Origin: Parolsenella sp958406235
GTDB taxonomy: Bacteria > Actinomycetota > Coriobacteriia > Coriobacteriales > Atopobiaceae
Length of the DNA stretch: 64,000 nucleotides
Assembly: GCF_039062465.1 (NCBI RefSeq)
Contig: NZ_JBCLNF010000003.1
Coordinates: 62,001 to 126,000, forward strand
Reading direction: 5' to 3'
The notes beneath the pieces were generated by a model. That model was given only the letters and a program-made list of their open reading frames with translations, made no database searches and had not been told where the DNA came from. The translations under genes and the position numbers were made by a program. Position 1 is the first letter of the stretch. Each line of letters begins with the position of its first letter. This document shows, piece by piece, positions 52,596-60,010 of this stretch.

Positions 52596-54911
52596 TTAGT
52601 CCCTCGCCTTGAAGCGCGTGAGGCGGAGGGCGTTGGTGACCACGCAGACGCTCGAGAGGCTCATCGCGGCGGCACCGAACATCGGCGAGAGCTGCCAGCC
52701 CAGGAGCGGATAGAAGACGCCCGCCGCCAGCGGGATGCCACAAGCGTTATAACAGAGCGCCCAGAAGAGGTCCTGCTTGATGTTGCGGATGACCGCACGC
52801 GACAGCTCGATGGCGCGCGCCACGTCGAGCAGGTCCGAGTGCATGAGGACGACGTCTGCGCCCTCCTTGGCGATATCCGCACCAGCACCGATGGCCAGCC
52901 CCACGTCGGCGCGAGCGAGCGCCGGGGAGTCGTTGATGCCGTCGCCCACCATGGCGACGATGTGGCCCGCCCCCTGCAGCTCGCGAACGTGACGCTCCTT
53001 GTCCGCGGGCAGAACCTCGGCAATGACCTCGTCCTCGCCTAGGCCCACGCCGCGGGCGATGGCGCGCGCCGTCGTGAGGTTGTCACCCGTCAGCATGACG
53101 GCACGCACGCCTAGCCCACGCAGCGCCGCGATGGCGTTCGCACTCGAGGGCTTCACCTGGTCCGCCACGGCGATCGTGCCCACGAGCCTGCCGTTCTTGG
53201 CGAACATGAGCGGCGTCTTACCCTCGCGGGCGAAGGCCTCGAGACGCGCCTCGTCCACCTCGACGCCGAGCTCGGCCATGAGGCGCGCGTTGCCCGCGGC
53301 GACGGCATTCGCGCCCTCGCGGGCCGTCACGCCCTTGCCGGGGACCGCGGCGAAGTCGCTCGCCTCGCGAGGCACGATCCCACGCTCCCCCGCGAGCACC
53401 ATGACGGCCTCTGCGAGCGGGTGCTCCGACCCCACCTCAAGTGTCGCCGCAAGCTTGAGCAGAGCCTTCTCGGAGACGCCCTCCTCGGGCATGACGTCGG
53501 TCACGGCGGGCTTGCCCTGGGTGATCGTACCGGTCTTGTCGAGCACCACCACGTTGACCCCACGCAGAGCCTCGAGGGCCTCGGCGCTCTTAAACAGGAT
53601 GCCCATCTCCGCGCCGCGGCCGGTACCCACCATGATGGCGACGGGCGTGGCCAGGCCCAGCGCGCACGGACAGCTGATGACAAGCACGGCAACGGCGGAA
53701 GTTATGGCCTCGGTCACGCTACCGCTCAGCGCAAGCCAGACGACGAACGTCACGACGGCGATGCCGATAACCGCGGGCACGAACACGCCCGCGACCTTGT
53801 CCGCGAGGCGGGCGATGGGCGGCTTGGTGGCGTTCGCGTCCTCCACGAGCTGCACGATCTTGGCGAGGCTCGTGTCCGCGCCCACGCGCGTGGCACGGAA
53901 CGTGAACGTGCCCGTGCGGTTGATGGTCGCCGCGCTCACTGCGTCGCCCGCACGCTTCTCGACGGGAATCGACTCGCCGGTGAGGGCGCTCTCGTCAACC
54001 GCGCTCGCGCCGTCAACCACAACGCCGTCGACGGGGAGCGACTCGCCGGGACGCACGCGGATAACGTCGCCGGGCTGCAGCGCCTCAGCGGCGACCTCGC
54101 GCTCCGTGCCATCCGCATCGACCACGTGCGCCGTCTTGGGGGCGAGGTCGATGAGCTTCTCGAGGGCGCCGCCGGTCTTGGCCTTGCTGCGCGTCTCGAG
54201 GTACTTGCCCACGGTCACGAGGGTGAGGATCGTGCCGGCGCTCTCGAGGTAGAGGTTGTCCATCGCCGTCATCATCGCAGCGTGGACGTCCGCTGCGGCG
54301 AGTTGGTCCGCCATGACGAACATCGCGTAAAGGCTCCAGCAGATGCTAGCCGTGGCGCCAATGGCGATGAGGGCGTCCATCGTGGGGGCGCGGTGCCAGA
54401 GGCTCTTGAAGCCGTTGGTGAAGTAGGCGCGATTCTCGAAGACGATGGGGATGAGCAGGAGGAGCTCCGTCAGGGCGAGCGTCATGGAGTGCGTGTGGTC
54501 TGCGAAGATTGCCGGCACGGGCCAGCCGAGCATGTGTCCCATCCCCAGGTAGAAGAGCGGGACGAGGAACACGATCGAGACGACGAGTCGACACTTCATG
54601 GCGTCCGCCGTGGCCTCGAGCTTCGCCGTGGGGCTCTTGAGGGCAGCACGCGACGCGGGCGTGGCTGCACCAGCTCCGGACGGTGCGCTCGCCCCCGCAT
54701 CCTCCGACGCAGCGCTATATCCCGCGCGGTCGACGGCGCGGCAGATGTCCTCCGCCGAGACCGAGCCCTCGTCATAGTCGACGATCATCGAACCGGAGAG
54801 CAGGTTCACCGTGACCTCGCTCACGCCGGTGACTCCGCGGACAGCCTTATCCACATGGACCTGGCATGCCGCGCAGGTCATGCCTCCCACCTCGAACTTC
54901 TCGTGTTTCAT
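52596..54911 (-). CDS. copA: Copper-exporting P1B-type ATPase CopA
   Basis: A 771-residue Cu(I) efflux pump. One N-terminal HMA domain (GMTCAACQ, Cys13 and Cys16), eight expected transmembrane helices, the CPC motif (SCPCALGLATP), phosphorylation motif DKTGT, TGES and the GDGINDSP hinge are all present. First gene of copA-copZ-csoR. The start codon is inside an 8-bp hairpin (54909-54929). A Ser/Ala/Gly-rich linker of about 30 residues (72-105) separates the HMA domain from the membrane core. Confidence 0.96.
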   Translation of the reverse strand: MKHEKFEVGGMTCAACQVHVDKAVRGVTGVSEVTVNLLSGSMIVDYDEGSVSAEDICRAVDRAGYSAASEDAGASAPSGAGAATPASRAALKSPTAKLEATADAMKCRLVVSIVFLVPLFYLGMGHMLGWPVPAIFADHTHSMTLALTELLLLIPIVFENRAYFTNGFKSLWHRAPTMDALIAIGATASICWSLYAMFVMADQLAAADVHAAMMTAMDNLYLESAGTILTLVTVGKYLETRSKAKTGGALEKLIDLAPKTAHVVDADGTEREVAAEALQPGDVIRVRPGESLPVDGVVVDGASAVDESALTGESIPVEKRAGDAVSAATINRTGTFTFRATRVGADTSLAKIVQLVEDANATKPPIARLADKVAGVFVPAVIGIAVVTFVVWLALSGSVTEAITSAVAVLVISCPCALGLATPVAIMVGTGRGAEMGILFKSAEALEALRGVNVVVLDKTGTITQGKPAVTDVMPEEGVSEKALLKLAATLEVGSEHPLAEAVMVLAGERGIVPREASDFAAVPGKGVTAREGANAVAAGNARLMAELGVEVDEARLEAFAREGKTPLMFAKNGRLVGTIAVADQVKPSSANAIAALRGLGVRAVMLTGDNLTTARAIARGVGLGEDEVIAEVLPADKERHVRELQGAGHIVAMVGDGINDSPALARADVGLAIGAGADIAKEGADVVLMHSDLLDVARAIELSRAVIRNIKQDLFWALCYNACGIPLAAGVFYPLLGWQLSPMFGAAAMSLSSVCVVTNALRLTRFKARD

Positions 54912-54950
54912 ACGTACCCCTTACGTATGTGGCGGCGACCGGATCGCCGC
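54909..54950 (-). promoter_or_regulatory. Start-codon hairpin in the copA leader
   Basis: On the minus strand CATACGTA and TACGTATG pair around the loop AGGGG. The loop is the Shine-Dalgarno sequence, and the last three bases of the right arm are the copA ATG. A second hairpin, GCGGCGA/TCGCCGC (54932-54950), abuts it. Both could restrain copA translation. Confidence 0.6.
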
Positions 54951-54962
54951 TCCCGCACCGTG

Positions 54963-54991
54963 GTTGACAAAGGGACTGTCCCTTTGTCAAC
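54963..54991. repeat. Palindromic repeat R9 (GTTGAC arm)
   Basis: Arms GTTGACAAAGGG and CCCTTTGTCAAC around ACTGT. Within the copA leader, 13 bp from R10. Confidence 0.9.
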
Positions 54992-55003
54992 TTTTCCGCC
55001 GTA

Positions 55004-55042
55004 GGTGACAAAGGGACTGTCCCTTTGTCACCTTTGTCACCT
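55004..55042. repeat. Palindromic repeat R10 (GGTGAC arm) with half copy
   Basis: Arms GGTGACAAAGGG and CCCTTTGTCACC around ACTGT (55004-55032), followed by the half copy TTTGTCACCT. Within the copA leader, downstream of the CsoR-type operator. Confidence 0.9.
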
Positions 55043-55067
55043 GTGTGCCACGGTTAACTTGGCGCTA

Positions 55068-55100
55068 GTATACCCCTCCCCCAGGGGGGGTAGGGCATAC
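55068..55100. promoter_or_regulatory. CsoR-type operator upstream of copA
   Basis: GTATACCCCTCCCCC and its near mirror GGGGGGGTAGGGCATAC share one centre, matching the G-tract inverted repeat with flanking TAT/ATA that CsoR repressors bind. It lies 157 bp before the copA start. Together with R9, R10 and the leader hairpins it makes up most of the 393-bp gap 54912-55304. Confidence 0.65.
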
Positions 55101-55304
55101 ATTTCGTTTATTCTTCGTCCTTCCCTCGATTCTCAGGCCCTTTCGTCGGTCCCAACAGACAGAAATACCTGCTCATAACTCAAAATTAACCAAAGCCAAC
55201 TATTCGCGCATGTTATTGTTAGCTCGACATAACTTCACCATGGCTAACTCTGCCCTCGCAACTGACCGCTCCGTTAGCCTCGCGCGCAACGATTGGAGCG
55301 TCCC

Positions 55305-56018
55305 ATGAAGGGCAACACCCCCTACCTCGTCGTCAATGGGCTCAAGAAGCACTACGGCGACGGCGAGGCCCGCGTCCAAGTCCTTGATGGCATCACCACG
55401 ACCGTCAATAAGGGCGAGATTTGCGTCATGCTCGGCCCCTCCGGCTCGGGCAAGTCGACCTTCCTGAACCTTATCGGCGGCCTCGAAGACGCAGACGGCG
55501 GCAGCATCGCCGTCGATGGATGCGACCTCACAACCCTCTCGAGCAAGGACCTCGGCGAGTACCGCCGTCGCGAGCTGGGCTTCGTCTTCCAGTTCTATAA
55601 CCTCGTGCCTGACCTCACGATCAGGGAGAACATTGAGGTCACCGCGCACCTCTCCAAGAACCCGCTGCCCATGGAGGACCTTCTGCGCTCGCTCGGCCTC
55701 TGGGAACATCGCAACAAGTTCCCGCGCCAGGTTTCCGGTGGCCAGCAGCAGCGCTGCGCCATCGGTCGCGCCCTCGTCAAGAATCCGGGCCTCATCCTTT
55801 GCGACGAGCCCACGGGCGCGCTCGATTACAAGACCTCCAAGGAGGTCCTCGAGCTCATGGAGCGCGTGAACCGCGAGTACGGCTGCACCCTCGTGATCGT
55901 GACGCACAACGCCGCCATCGCCAAGATGGCAGACCGCGTGCTGCGCCTTCGCGACGGCCGCCTGGCCTCAGACGAGGTCAACGCCTCCCCCGTGTCCGCC
56001 TCCGAGCTCGATTGGTAG
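55305..56018 (+). CDS. ABC transporter ATP-binding protein (MacB/LolD type)
   Basis: A 237-residue ATPase with Walker A GPSGSGKST, the signature VSGGQQQRCAIGRAL and Walker B LILCDEPTGALD. The EPTGALD form is typical of the MacB/FtsE/LolD group that partners with FtsX-like permeases. The ATG at 55305 follows GGAG at 7 nt; a TTG four codons upstream is not required. It starts 7 nt before the permease gene and both form one transporter. Cargo unknown; such Gram-positive pairs often remove antimicrobial peptides or lipoproteins. Confidence 0.9.
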   Translation: MKGNTPYLVVNGLKKHYGDGEARVQVLDGITTTVNKGEICVMLGPSGSGKSTFLNLIGGLEDADGGSIAVDGCDLTTLSSKDLGEYRRRELGFVFQFYNLVPDLTIRENIEVTAHLSKNPLPMEDLLRSLGLWEHRNKFPRQVSGGQQQRCAIGRALVKNPGLILCDEPTGALDYKTSKEVLELMERVNREYGCTLVIVTHNAAIAKMADRVLRLRDGRLASDEVNASPVSASELDW

Positions 56019-56025
56019 GCGCGCG

Positions 56026-58680
56026 ATGACTCCCCTGGCAAGGCGGCTCCCCCGCGAGCTTCGCAACAACCTCGGCAAGTACCTCGGCATCTTCCTCCTC
56101 ATGACGGGCTCGATCGCCCTCACGTCGGGCTTTTTGCTCGCGGCTCACTCCATCGGGTGCATCATCGACGGCATGCGCGACGAATACGCCATCGAGGACG
56201 GCCGCGTGACGACCTCATTCGAGGCGACGAGCGCGCAGCTCGAGGCGGCAGACGCCGCCGCCGAAGACGTCGGCGGCGTCACGTTCTACAAGGATTTCTC
56301 CATCGACGCGACTTTCCGCAAGACCTCGGACGACGACGGCACCAAGCGAACGCTCCGCACCTACGTGCACCGCACCGAGGTCAACCTCGCATCCTATTGC
56401 GAGGGCACGGAACCCCAGGCAGACGACGAGGTCGCCATCGACCGCGTCTTCGCCGCGAACAACGAACTCGCCGTGGGCGATACGGTCGACCTCTGCGGCC
56501 GCACCTACACCATCTCGGGCATCATGACCCAGCCCGATAGCCAGGCGCTCTTCCTCAACAACTCGGACTTCACGATCAACACCATCACCTATGGCGTTGC
56601 CGAGGTCACTGACGCCGGCTTCGCCGCACTCGAGGACTCAGGCGGGGCGCCAACCCACACGTACTCCTTCACCTTCAACGATCGCGACCTCTCCGTCGCA
56701 GACCGCACCGATGCCGAGGAGGACATGGTCGACGCCCTCACGGACGCCGACGCGCGCGTGGATGACCTCATCGACGCGGATTCCAACCAGGGTATCGGCT
56801 ATGCGCGCGACGACGTGGACGGCGACTCCATGATGTGGACGACGCTCCTCGACATCATCATCGTGATCATGGCCTTCGTCTTCGTGGTCCTCACCGACGC
56901 CACCATCGAGGAGGAGAACGCCATCATCGGGACGCTCCTCGTCAGCGGTTATCGCAAGCGCGAGATCGTGCTGCACTACCTGGCACTCCCCGCCGTGGTA
57001 GGCATCCTCGCCTCGCTTCTGGGCTGCGCGCTCGGCGTGACCGTCTTCACCGAGCCCATGCGCAACCTCTACTACGGCTCCTACAGCCTGCCGCCCTTCC
57101 ACGTCTACTGGAGCTGGGAGATCTTCGTCAAGTGCGCCGTGGTCCCCGCCGCCGCGCTCATCCTCATCACCCTCGTGGGCCTCCTCCGAAAGATAGGGAA
57201 GACGCCCTTGCAGTTCCTCCGCCACGAGGCAAGCGGCAAGACCGGCACCAAGCGCGGCCTGCAACTGCCGGAGCGCATGGGCTTTGTCTCGCGCTTCCGC
57301 CTGCGCGTGTTCCTGCGCAACCTCGGCAACTTCGCCACGCTCTTCGTGGGCGTCGCATTCGCGTCGCTGCTTCTGCTCTTTGGCCTGGCGATCCTCCCCA
57401 CGATGACGCACTACGCGGACAACCTCGAGACGAGTCTCGTGGCCGCGCACCAGTACACGCTCAAGGCCCCGCTCGAGCTCGAAGGCACCGACGAGGAGCG
57501 CGAGCAGTGGGCGGCACTCGACCGCCTGCAGTCCGTCGACGGCGCGCTCCTCACCGCCGCCGAGGATGCGGAGGACGAGCTCGACGATGCGGCGGACGCG
57601 GCCCAGGAGGCAGCCAACGCCGCCATGGCGTCGCCCAGTGCCGCGAGCGTGCAGGCAGCCAGCGACGCGCTCGAGGAGGCGCAGAACAAGAAGGATGCCC
57701 TCTACGCGCGCCTCGACGACATCGCGGACTCCCTCGGCTGCGACCGCGACGAGGTGATCGACCTCATCGACGACGCCTCCGGCATCGACACCGACAACAT
57801 CCACCCCGTCAACACCACGGACAATGGCGCCGAGAAGATCGCCCAGGCCGAGAAGTACGCCGTCTACCAGCTGCAATATGACCGCGGCGAGGGCAATGGC
57901 ATAGAGACCGTAACCGTCTATGGCGTCTCCCCGGACTCTCGCTACTGGAAGGACCTGGGCGTTGGCAACGAACGCGTCGTGTTCGGCGGGGGCCTCGTCG
58001 ACAAGTTTGGCTGGAAGGATGGCCAGCAGGTCAGCCTCACCGACAAGTTCGAGGGAAAGGACTACGCATTCGACTACGACGGCAACTCGTGGGGCTCCAA
58101 GTCTGACATGAACGCCTACATGAGCATCGGCGACTTCAACAGCCTCTTTGGCAATGATCCCTCGTACTTCAACGGCTATGCAAGCGACGAGGAGCTCGAC
58201 ATCGACTCGCGCTACTTCGCCGGCGACACCACGCCCGACGATATGCGCGCCGTGGGAGACCAGTTCATCGGCATGATGAGCGACCTGATCGGCATGATGG
58301 TCGGCCTCTCCGTCTTCATCTTCCTCCTCTTCATGTACCTGCTGACCAAGGCCGTGATCGACCGGAGCGCGCGCCCCATCAGCTACATGAAGGTCTTCGG
58401 CTATCGAGACGGCGAAATCTCTCACCTCTACATCCGCTCGATCACGCTGTGCGTCATTGCGGCGCTGCTGCTGTCTCAGCCCGTGATCATCGGCTCGCTC
58501 ACCGCGATCTTCCGCTCGATGCTCCTCGCCTACAACGGCAACATCGAGATCTACGTGCCATGGTGGTCCATCGCGGCGTGCGTGGGAATCGGGTTCGCGA
58601 CCTACCTCGTCGTGGCACTCCTGCACACACGCTCCATCAAGCGCGTGAGCCTCTCCGAGGCGCTGAAGGTCCAGGAATAG
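56026..58680 (+). CDS. FtsX-like ABC transporter permease with large extracellular domains
   Basis: An 884-residue membrane protein. A first transmembrane helix (about 17-42) is followed by a large outside domain (about 45-265), three helices carrying the first FtsX repeat (about 275-400), another helix (about 430-455), and a second outside region (about 460-750) that includes an Ala/Asp/Glu-rich helical stretch (about 510-580, likely coiled coil). Three final helices (about 760-875) form the second FtsX repeat, with MKVFGYRDGEISHLY. Partner of the ATPase immediately upstream. Substrate unknown, but the extracellular domains suggest peptide or lipid export, or mechanical signalling. Confidence 0.85.
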   Translation: MTPLARRLPRELRNNLGKYLGIFLLMTGSIALTSGFLLAAHSIGCIIDGMRDEYAIEDGRVTTSFEATSAQLEAADAAAEDVGGVTFYKDFSIDATFRKTSDDDGTKRTLRTYVHRTEVNLASYCEGTEPQADDEVAIDRVFAANNELAVGDTVDLCGRTYTISGIMTQPDSQALFLNNSDFTINTITYGVAEVTDAGFAALEDSGGAPTHTYSFTFNDRDLSVADRTDAEEDMVDALTDADARVDDLIDADSNQGIGYARDDVDGDSMMWTTLLDIIIVIMAFVFVVLTDATIEEENAIIGTLLVSGYRKREIVLHYLALPAVVGILASLLGCALGVTVFTEPMRNLYYGSYSLPPFHVYWSWEIFVKCAVVPAAALILITLVGLLRKIGKTPLQFLRHEASGKTGTKRGLQLPERMGFVSRFRLRVFLRNLGNFATLFVGVAFASLLLLFGLAILPTMTHYADNLETSLVAAHQYTLKAPLELEGTDEEREQWAALDRLQSVDGALLTAAEDAEDELDDAADAAQEAANAAMASPSAASVQAASDALEEAQNKKDALYARLDDIADSLGCDRDEVIDLIDDASGIDTDNIHPVNTTDNGAEKIAQAEKYAVYQLQYDRGEGNGIETVTVYGVSPDSRYWKDLGVGNERVVFGGGLVDKFGWKDGQQVSLTDKFEGKDYAFDYDGNSWGSKSDMNAYMSIGDFNSLFGNDPSYFNGYASDEELDIDSRYFAGDTTPDDMRAVGDQFIGMMSDLIGMMVGLSVFIFLLFMYLLTKAVIDRSARPISYMKVFGYRDGEISHLYIRSITLCVIAALLLSQPVIIGSLTAIFRSMLLAYNGNIEIYVPWWSIAACVGIGFATYLVVALLHTRSIKRVSLSEALKVQE

Positions 58681-58763
58681 GGACCCGACCGCACGCGGGG
58701 GCACGAACCGAAGGAAGGGTGCCCCGCATTTAGTCGCGCGAAGCGCATAGCGAGCTAAACCAG

Positions 58764-58792
58764 AACGCGCCGCCACAAACGTGACGGCGCGT
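58764..58792. terminator. Bidirectional terminator between permease and YeiH genes
   Basis: ACGCGCCG (58764-58771) pairs with CGGCGCGT (58785-58792), followed by CTTTCTT on the plus strand. Between convergent genes. Confidence 0.6.
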
Positions 58793-58797
58793 CTTTC

Positions 58798-59832
58798 TTA
58801 CCAGATGCCGATAACGTGCTGCATACCCAAGCTCACACAGGCGATGGCGACCCAGCAGCAGGCCCCCAGCGCGATGGGCTTGCCGCCCGTTCGCACGAGC
58901 TTGACGATGTCGGTGTTGAGGCCGATTGCGCTCATGGCCATCACGATGAGGAACTTCGAGAGCGTCTTCAGCGGCGCGGTGACGGCCGCGGGCAGGGCAA
59001 ACACGGTGGTTGCGAGGCTCGCGAGCACGAAGAGCCCCACGAACGTCGGGAAGGCGCGGCGCAGGCTGAAGGTGCTCTTGCCCTCCCCTCCCGCGCGACG
59101 GTCGACGCGCATCTGCCACACGGCGAGTGCGAGCGTGATCGGGATGATGGCGAGGGTCCTCGTGAGCTTGACGATGGTGGCGGCGTCAAGCGTGTTGGCG
59201 CCCGGGTGCATGCCGTCCCACGCGGCCGCGGCAGCCGTCACCGAGGAGGTGTCGTTGACGGCGGTACCCGCAAAGAGACCAAAGCCCTCGTTGGTGAGAC
59301 CCAGCATGCCGCCGAGGGTGGGGAAGACGAGCGCGGCAATCACGTTGAAGAGGAAGATCACGGAGATGGCCTGGGCAACGTCCTCGTCGTCCGCGCGAAT
59401 CACAGGCGCGGTCGCCGCGATGGCGGAGCCGCCGCAAATGGAGGAGCCCACACCGATGAGCGTGGCGATCTTTCCGGGCACGTGCATGGCGCGGCACATC
59501 ACGAAGGAGACAACGAGGGACGTGGAGATGGTGGAGACGATCACCGGCAGGCTCGTGGCCCCCACCTTCGCAACCTGCGCGAGGTTAAGCCCGAACCCCA
59601 GGAAGACGACCGCAACCTGAAGGACGTACTTTGACGTGAACTTGATGCCCGGTTGCAACGCCGAGACATCGCGACCACGCAGCACCTGCGCCAGGAGCAT
59701 GCCAAACAGAATGCCAAAGACCGGCCCTCCGACCACATCTGCATGCTGGCCGCAAATCCAGGCGACCACGGCGATTGCCAGACAAAGCAGGAGGCCCCGG
59801 ACCTTCTCGGCGAGGTTGGGAGATTCAGTCAT
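58798..59832 (-). CDS. YeiH-family (UPF0324) membrane transporter
   Basis: A 344-residue integral membrane protein with about ten helices and the family segments VVFLGFGLNL, GVGSSICGGSAIAATAPVI and GTAVNDTSSVTAAA. Members are called putative sulfate exporters from studies of sulfonate metabolism in other bacteria, but direct data are few. AAAGG precedes the ATG at 59832. Single gene; neighbouring ATPase is in the same direction but has its own terminator. Confidence 0.88.
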   Translation of the reverse strand: MTESPNLAEKVRGLLLCLAIAVVAWICGQHADVVGGPVFGILFGMLLAQVLRGRDVSALQPGIKFTSKYVLQVAVVFLGFGLNLAQVAKVGATSLPVIVSTISTSLVVSFVMCRAMHVPGKIATLIGVGSSICGGSAIAATAPVIRADDEDVAQAISVIFLFNVIAALVFPTLGGMLGLTNEGFGLFAGTAVNDTSSVTAAAAAWDGMHPGANTLDAATIVKLTRTLAIIPITLALAVWQMRVDRRAGGEGKSTFSLRRAFPTFVGLFVLASLATTVFALPAAVTAPLKTLSKFLIVMAMSAIGLNTDIVKLVRTGGKPIALGACCWVAIACVSLGMQHVIGIW

Positions 59833-59962
59833 TCATTGCCTTTCGTACGATGGCCCGTCAAACAAAGAAGCCCATTTTATCCCCGCGAGCGCTTATCGAA
59901 GGTCGCGAGAACAGGATGGGCGGCATGGACGCAAGGCCACTGGCGAGCGGCCAGACGAGGAG

Positions 59963-60001
59963 AAAAAACGCCCGCGCTTGCGCGTCGGCACAAGCGCGGG
60001 C
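59963..60001 (-). terminator. Terminator of the atypical P-type ATPase operon
   Basis: GCCCGCGCTTG (59970-59980) pairs with CAAGCGCGGGC (59991-60001); on the minus strand it is followed by TTTTTT. The ATPase stop codon is only 9 bp away. Confidence 0.9.
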
Positions 60002-60010
60002 GGCATGCGA

